Assembly (NCBI GenBank): GCA_035048815.1
Contig: JAUCBN010000038.1
Coordinates: 16,579,001 to 16,643,000 of the forward strand
DNA from: Abelmoschus esculentus
Taxonomy: Eukaryota; Streptophyta; Magnoliopsida; Malvales; Malvaceae
DNA length: 64,000 nt
Direction: 5' to 3'
Shown here: positions 58,382 to 64,000 of the stretch, piece by piece
How positions within the stretch are numbered: position 1 is the stretch's first letter
How the letters are laid out: each line of letters begins with the position of its first letter
Position numbers and translations under genes: made by a program
Notes under the pieces: model-generated
Database searches by the model: none
What the model was told of the DNA's origin: nothing
What the model saw: the letters and a program-made list of their open reading frames with translations, nothing else

Positions 58382-59312
58382 GTAAGGAATTGTGTACATA
58401 CACAAATCCTTATCATTTTTGTTCCATATTATGTATACTCGTAGCCAATTATGTATGTACACAAATCCTTACCCTTATATGGTCTCCTTTAGTTCATGAT
58501 GAGAAGTTGTAAGGATTTGTGTATATATTTTTTTCTTACAGTTTTCGTAAGCCATTATGTATACTTTATAAGGAATTGTGTACATATACAAATCCTTACC
58601 TTTTTTGTGTCATATTATGTATACTTGTAGCCAATTGTGTATGTACACAAATCCTTACACTTGGATGACCTCTTTTAGCTCATGGTTTCGAAGTCGTAAG
58701 GATTTGTTTACATACCTTTTTCCTTACGATTTTCGTAAGTCATTATGTATACTTGTAAGGAATTGTGTACATACATAAATCCTTACCATTTTTGTGTCAT
58801 ATTATGTATACTCGTAGCCTGTTGTGTATGTACAAAAATCCTTACCCTTGGATGCCTCCTTTAGCTCATGGTTTGAAGTCGTAAGGATTTGTGTACATAC
58901 ATTTTTCTTTACGGTTTTCGTAAGCCATTCTGTATACTTCGTAAGGAATTGTGTACATATACAAATCCTTATCATTTTTGTGTCATATTATGTATACTCA
59001 TAACCAGTTGTGTATGTACACAAATTCTTACCCTTGGATGACCTCTTTTAGTTCATGGTTTCGAAGTCGTAAGGATTTATGTACATACCTTTTTCCTTAC
59101 AGTTTTTGTAAGCCATTGTATATACTTTGCAAAGAATTGTGTGCATATACAAATCCTTATCATTTTTGTGCCATATTATGTATACTCATAGCCAATTATG
59201 TATGTACACAAATTCTTACCCTTAAATGATCTCCTTTAGCTCATGGTTAGAAGTCGTTTGGATTTATGCACATACATTTTTCCTTACGGTTTTCGTAAGC
59301 CATTGTGTTTAC

Positions 59313-60771
59313 TGTCATAACCCATTCCATAACAAACCCAATAATAGAGCCCATGAAAAAATAAATCTTAACCCAAAATTAAATAACCCTAAACCTAATA
59401 CAATCAACCCTAGCAACCTTCATCCCAGCCATGCTCTGCCGCCATTGTCTTCCATGGTTTCATCCTCCTTCACGTGGTCGCCACGTGGCACACGCATATT
59501 GGATCGGCCACCGGTCACCGCCCAACCGACCTGCTCCACCGCTTCATCTGCAAAAGGATAAGAAGATTTAATTAAGTCTGAAAAAGTAGATTAAGACAAG
59601 ATTTGTAGAACATTTTATACTGTAAAAATCTTGGATATAAATTCGGAGAAGCAATCGTGTAAGAGGGGATGAACCGACCACCAACTTTTGAATAAAAAAG
59701 AAAGATTCGAACCACAAACGATATCATATCCAAAACCCAAATCGAGAAGCACCATCATCATATCAGATCTAAACCGAAAAGAGAGAATCGAAAGCAAAAA
59801 GGTAAAAAAAAAAGAGTATAGTCGAATCACTTATCTTTAGATCTACTCGTGTGCATCGATCTTTTTGAAAATCCGAGCTTGGATTCGGAATGAGCACGTC
59901 GAAACAAGTCGAAAAGGTGTCTTCTTTTGAGGTTTCGACGCCGGCGAACGACGATTAACGACGGACCGACAGGGGATGCTCAGAGCATTTGAGAGCATTT
60001 GGGGCTTTTTGTAAAAAGATTAGAGAAAATGAGGTTTTTTGTTATCAAAAGGGGTATTTAAGAGGCATCCAAAACGATGTCATTTTGGTGATAGCCCTTA
60101 AAGCTCAAAACGACGCCGTTTTGATGCTATGACCTGCCTACTAGACCCGTATCCTGACCCGACCCGCGCAGAACCCGGGAAAGAGAGAAAATCACATGTG
60201 CAGTCCTCGCATTTTTAGTATCCTTGCATTTTGACTATTCAATTTCTGTCTCCTTACGTTTTAGCAACTGTTTTTGGTTATTATCATTACTTATTACCAT
60301 TATATTATTAAAACTATTATTGTTACTATTAACATTGTTATAATGATATTGTTTTAATTATAACCATTTTAGCTACTATAGTTTTGTTACGTATTATTAT
60401 TTTCGGTTATTATTATTATTTCTATTTTATTAATATTAACATAATATATATATATAATTATATATACATATTTCTTGTCATTATAAATATTTAATATTTC
60501 TTTATTGTCTAAACTTTTTTTACATTTTGCAGATTAAAAAATTTTTGGGATTACAACTTTAAATGTAAAACCGGAGTTATAATTTCGATCATATAAAATA
60601 TTTTGTAACCGATAGGTGCCGATTTCGGGCGTTGTAGGGGTGCTCACCCTTCCCTACGCGTAACTGACTCCCGAATTCAACTCTGGTGCGCAGACTCGAT
60701 TTTCGTGTTCCAATCGCATCGATAAAAAAATCGATTGGTGGCGACTCCCCGGACGAAAACCGGTGATTACA
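59313..60771 (+). mobile_element. Solo LTR (1.46 kb) in the tandem array
   Basis: TGTCATAACCC to GGTGATTACA, flanked by TTTAC (59308-59312) and TATAC (60772-60776), a 5-bp duplication with one change. Near its 3' end it has CCTTCCCTACGCGTAACTGA, TGACTCCCG and GGTGGCGACTCC, words typical of Tat/Ogre-like Gypsy LTR ends. No protein is encoded. Repeat sequence continues directly on both sides. Confidence 0.85.
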
Positions 60772-61145
60772 TATACTTTGTAAGGAATTGTGTACATACA
60801 CAAATCCTTACCATTTTTTTGACAATTTATGTATACTCGTAGCCAATTGTGTATGTACACAAATCTTTACACTTGAATGACCTTCTTTAGCTCATGGTTT
60901 CGGAGTTGTAAGGATTTGTGTACATATCTTTTTCCTTACGGTTTTTGTAAGTCATTGTGTATATTTTGTAAGGAATTGTGTACATACACAAATCCTTACC
61001 ATTTTTGTGTCAATTTATGTATTCTTGTAGTGATTTATGTATGTATACAAATCCTTACGTTTGTAACAATTTATGTATATACCGTTTTTCTTACAGTTTT
61101 TGTAAGAAATTGTGTATATAATTCATAATCATTATGTACACAAAA

Positions 61146-61729
61146 TGACCGGATAAACCAGTTAAGGCTTTTTTTTAAACTCTTTTTAAGGTACTTCTCT
61201 TAGAACTACCCGGGGAGGAAGAGAAAGGATAAACCCACGAGACAAACGGTTCTTATCGAATTCCTTTGGCATCGGAATTATTAAGTATGGAATATAAGTG
61301 GAAATTTGCTATACAAGTCCCTGTATTATACCACACTACACATTTTAATTCCTACATAGTATACTCTGCATAATACGAAACGACATATGACTAAGATAGA
61401 CTTCAATATTAACCCTCACTTCTTTTCATACTAATTTTCTATTTGCCATGTATATTGTTCCATGAATCAAGCAAAAAATGGCAGGGGAAATCCTAAATTC
61501 AAGGAATTGACAAGAGCTATCCACCAAAGAGAAATTTTCTAAAATAAAACAGGATGGAGACCCTACATCCATTGACCTTTGTTCTACATTTTTTATGATT
61601 CAACTAATCAAACGAGAAAAAATTCTCCTTATGTCTGAAATACAGGTTTGGAGTTGAATTCTTCACCCATTTCCTTGACATTGAGTAGTTTGGTTTGTTT
61701 CATGTTTTGCTTTGGTAGAGTTTAAAAAA
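61146..61729 (+). promoter_or_regulatory. Upstream region of the right-edge gene
   Basis: Unique AT-rich DNA between the repeat array and the start codon at 61730. An acceptor-like TTTGGTAG at 61718 just before the start suggests an intron in the 5' leader, but I cannot place its donor. Confidence 0.35.
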
Positions 61730-64000
61730 ATGAGTATTGACGCAAAGGGCATTCAACATCTTCTGTGGAAACCTATTACAGTTTCTGCAAGTTGTTGTTA
61801 TAGATATGCAAGAAAACATCCAGTTGTGTCGGGTTCTCCTGTCTTTGTTGTCTTCCTTCACATATGTTTTCCTCTTGTTTTCTACTATCTGATGTGTTCT
61901 TCTCCAATTATTGTCTCCACTTATGTCTTCATTAGATTTTATTTGAAAACCAAAGACCCTGAATCCAAATTGATTAAGAGGGAAAACAGTGACAAGAAAA
62001 CAAATGTTGCTACAAAAAGATCAAACAAGCCTTCGTTAAGTGTTAGACGAAATGCTCGAATGGAGATTCTAGAATGGAATAGAAAAGATAGTGATGAAAT
62101 GAACAGGTTTTCACCTACAACTCCTTACGGTATTGCTAATTTATTTCGTGAGGAAATGAAAATGTATTCTCCTAGAAGTCCTTACGGTCTTGGTAGTTTG
62201 TTTAGTATTCCTAATTCCATGGACAAAAGTCCAAACTCGATTGGCATGGAACATGGAGGGAGTTCCTCCAATATTGAGGCGACAAATGATCGAGTACTTG
62301 ATAATAAGAACGAACTGTCTGGTGATAGCTTTCAAGGACATTCAGGGAGGGAGGAAATGGACAGGTTTTCTCCCAGAACACCTTATGGTATTGCTAACTT
62401 GTTAAGTGAGGAAATGAAAATGTATTCTCCTAGAAGTCCTTACTGTCTTTCTAGTTTGTTCAGTAATCCTAATTTCATGGAAGAAAATCAGAATTCGATC
62501 ATGGAACATGAAGGGAGTTCCTCCGATATTGAGAAGACAAATGATCGAGCACTTGATGATAAGAATTCGCTGTCGAGTGATAGCTTTCAAGAACAGTCAG
62601 GGAGGGAGGAAATGGATCGGTTTTCTCCTAGAAGTCCTTATGGTATCGCTAATTTATTTCGTGAGGAATTGAAAATGTATTCTCCTAGAAGTCCTTATGG
62701 TATCGCTAATTTGTTTCGTGAGGAGATGAAAATGTATTCTCCTAGAAGTCCTGACGGGCTTTCTAGTTTGTTTAGTAATCCTAATTTCCTTGAAGAAAAT
62801 CCGAAGTCGGTCTTCTTTCACGAGAATGAGAGGAATGACATGGAACATGGAGGGAGTTCCTCCAATATCGAGACCAAAAATGATGGAGCAGATGATAGTT
62901 TTCAAGGACATCCAGGAAGGGGTCCTAATGGTGTGGATCAGGTAGAGCTAGAAAGTATGGATGAGGAGGATGACGGGAAAAAGGCCATTGAATGGACCGA
63001 AAATGATCGAAAAAATGTTATGGTTCTGGGGAGTTTGGAGTCGGAGAGAAACCAAAGGCTAGAAAGTTTAATGGCGAGACGCAGAGAGAGGAAGCTGTTC
63101 AAAATGGCAGTGGATATGAATATGGATGCTATTCTCCCTAGTCATCTTGCTCCCATCCAGACTGCTAAAAGCAACCTTGGTTGTTCGAATGCTTCATGCG
63201 AACAAGTATTACAAATGCCTGGCTCTGCACCTTCATCCTCGTTTCCTAAAGAGAATCCTTTTGACCTACCTTATGATCCACACGAAGAAAAACCGAATCT
63301 TATGGCAGATAGTTTTCAGCAAGAATTCATGACAGACAACAAGAAGGGATACTGCAGGCACGAAAGCTTCTGTCGCAAAACCTTTTTTGCTCGAGAGTCG
63401 GATGGTGATCATTTTAACCACTATTACTGTACTCAGAGAAGTCTTGGGGAGGGTCCAACCGGTCCTAGATTTAGATGGCAATCAGGTAATCACAAGAAAC
63501 TTTTAGATTGATATCTTCTTGTTATCTTATGGAATAATTTAACACTTTCTCATTTCATCAGTTAAAGGAGAAGGTCACCACCACCATCACAATTCCTCTA
63601 GCATAGCCAGTGATCTTGATCGTATTGAATTAGATGAGTTGAATCACAACAAGGGAATGAACTCATCAGAAAGAGTAATGAACGAGATCAAAGTAGGACA
63701 GAAGATGGACGTAGGTAGAAATGAAGTCAAAATGGAAATGGATTCAATAAACAACAATGATTCTTGCTACACATCTTCATCTGAAGACGCGGAACTGATC
63801 TCAGATCAAACGAGTAAATCTTCTGGGATATGTCGGAAGCAAATGCGGAACAAACTCAATCTTTTGGTTCCTCCTAAAGGAAAAAGTGTACATACACTTC
63901 CCTATGATTTCAGTCCATCTCCAAATGAAAGGCCTAGGTTAGAATTTAATTCATTTTATGGTACATATAGGCATAACCGTTCCGTTTCAACATATTCCGT
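61730..64000 (+). CDS. Plant-specific membrane-anchored protein of unknown function, partial
   Basis: Exon 1 runs 61730-63485 (ATG at MSIDAKGIQH), a GT-AG intron lies at 63486-63561, and exon 2 is open to the window edge, so the C-terminus is missing. Two hydrophobic segments near the N-terminus (VVSGSPVFVVFLHICFPLVF and CSSPIIVSTYVFIRFYL) suggest a membrane anchor. The rest is acidic and probably disordered. About residues 120-390 hold three diverged repeats built on RFSPRTPYGIANLFREE and MKMYSPRSPYGLSSLF. Then comes a conserved block (AIEWTENDRKNVMVLGSLES, ERNQRLESLMARRRERKL, ENPFDLPYDPHEEKP, YCRHESFCRKTFF) that I recognise from a plant family including Arabidopsis At5g17910-like proteins, whose function is not known. 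No break was seen. The upstream in-frame TTG at 61712 was not used as a start. Confidence 0.85.

Larger units (their letters stand above)
46566..61145. repeat. Tandem array of ~187-bp hairpin repeats, interrupted by two insertions
   Basis: Repeat units lie at 46566-46933, 58382-59312 and 60772-61145; the rest of the span is inserted LTR elements. Unit starts (a GTAAGGAATTGTG word or close variant) fall near 46742, 46929 joined to 58382, 58568, 58755, 58941, 59129, 60780 and 60968, a period of 186-188 bp. Each unit holds four copies of one core word in alternating orientation (GTAAGGATTTGTGTACATA and its complement). One adjacent pair forms an almost perfect 32-base palindrome at the unit start; the other pair is separated by a loop of about 38 bp containing TTAGCTCATGG. 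No coding function is likely. Three pieces were joined by recognising exact target duplications of the insertions. Confidence 0.88.

Noticed and set aside
58578..59561. Open frames of 66-111 aa in the tandem array
   Set aside because: They arise because the 186-bp period is a multiple of three, so the same low-complexity frame stays open across units. They start and stop differently in each unit and match no family.
46566..61145. CRISPR-like array
   Set aside because: The whole 187-bp unit repeats, with no short identical repeat separated by unique spacers, and the DNA is a plant nuclear sequence.
61712..61729. Start of the right-edge gene at 61712
   Set aside because: That codon is TTG. 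The first ATG in frame is at 61730 and gives a sensible N-terminus.

Overview
This window is nuclear DNA of a flowering plant, almost certainly a eudicot. It is AT-rich, the genes have GT-AG introns, and it carries plant-type cation/H+ antiporters (CHX), a CAX-type vacuolar exchanger, a tandem CCCH zinc-finger relic of a plant family, and nested LTR retrotransposons primed by initiator-Met tRNA. I cannot fix the species from sequence alone; a Malvales-like genome is only a guess.

Host genes. A CHX gene on the minus strand (1-2139, running off the left edge) carries a one-base deletion in exon 2. Its complete paralogue on the plus strand (17780-20345, three exons, 783 aa) diverges from it across 15.6 kb of retrotransposon sequence. 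PHF5A, the small zinc protein of the SF3b splicing complex, lies at 33359-33691. A tandem CCCH zinc-finger/ankyrin pseudogene lies at about 34600-36011 (minus). A ten-exon CAX Ca2+/H+ exchanger (450 aa) lies at 43414-45747. A plant-specific membrane-anchored protein of unknown function, with internal repeats, starts at 61730 and leaves the window at the right.

Mobile DNA. Four Copia elements or remnants were resolved with LTR ends: 9941-16757 (TSD ACTAT, with a 3.0 kb solo LTR nested in its integrase), 20818-26878 (minus, the least decayed), 28101-30410 (minus, very degenerate, with an internal inversion) and 36012-39848 (3'-truncated, inserted in the zinc-finger pseudogene). A complete chromodomain-type Gypsy element (46934-58381, TSD GTAAG) has a 2.07 kb antisense solo LTR in its reverse transcriptase motif. 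It sits inside an array of hairpin-forming repeats of about 187 bp (46566-61145), which is interrupted again by a 1.46 kb solo LTR (59313-60771). Several inverted-repeat elements are present; two have exact 9-bp target duplications as expected for Mutator-type insertion.

Most interesting items: (1) the 187-bp tandem repeat whose units can fold into hairpins, with two independent LTR insertions within a few bases of the same repeat phase; (2) a conserved intron-like block inside the LTRs of two diverged Gypsy families; (3) arrays of TGACGTCA or TTGAC sites in those LTRs; (4) a Gypsy gag-pol frame broken only by ten point stops and no frameshift; (5) a local inversion inside a Copia remnant; (6) loss of a conserved acidic residue in the intact CHX copy.
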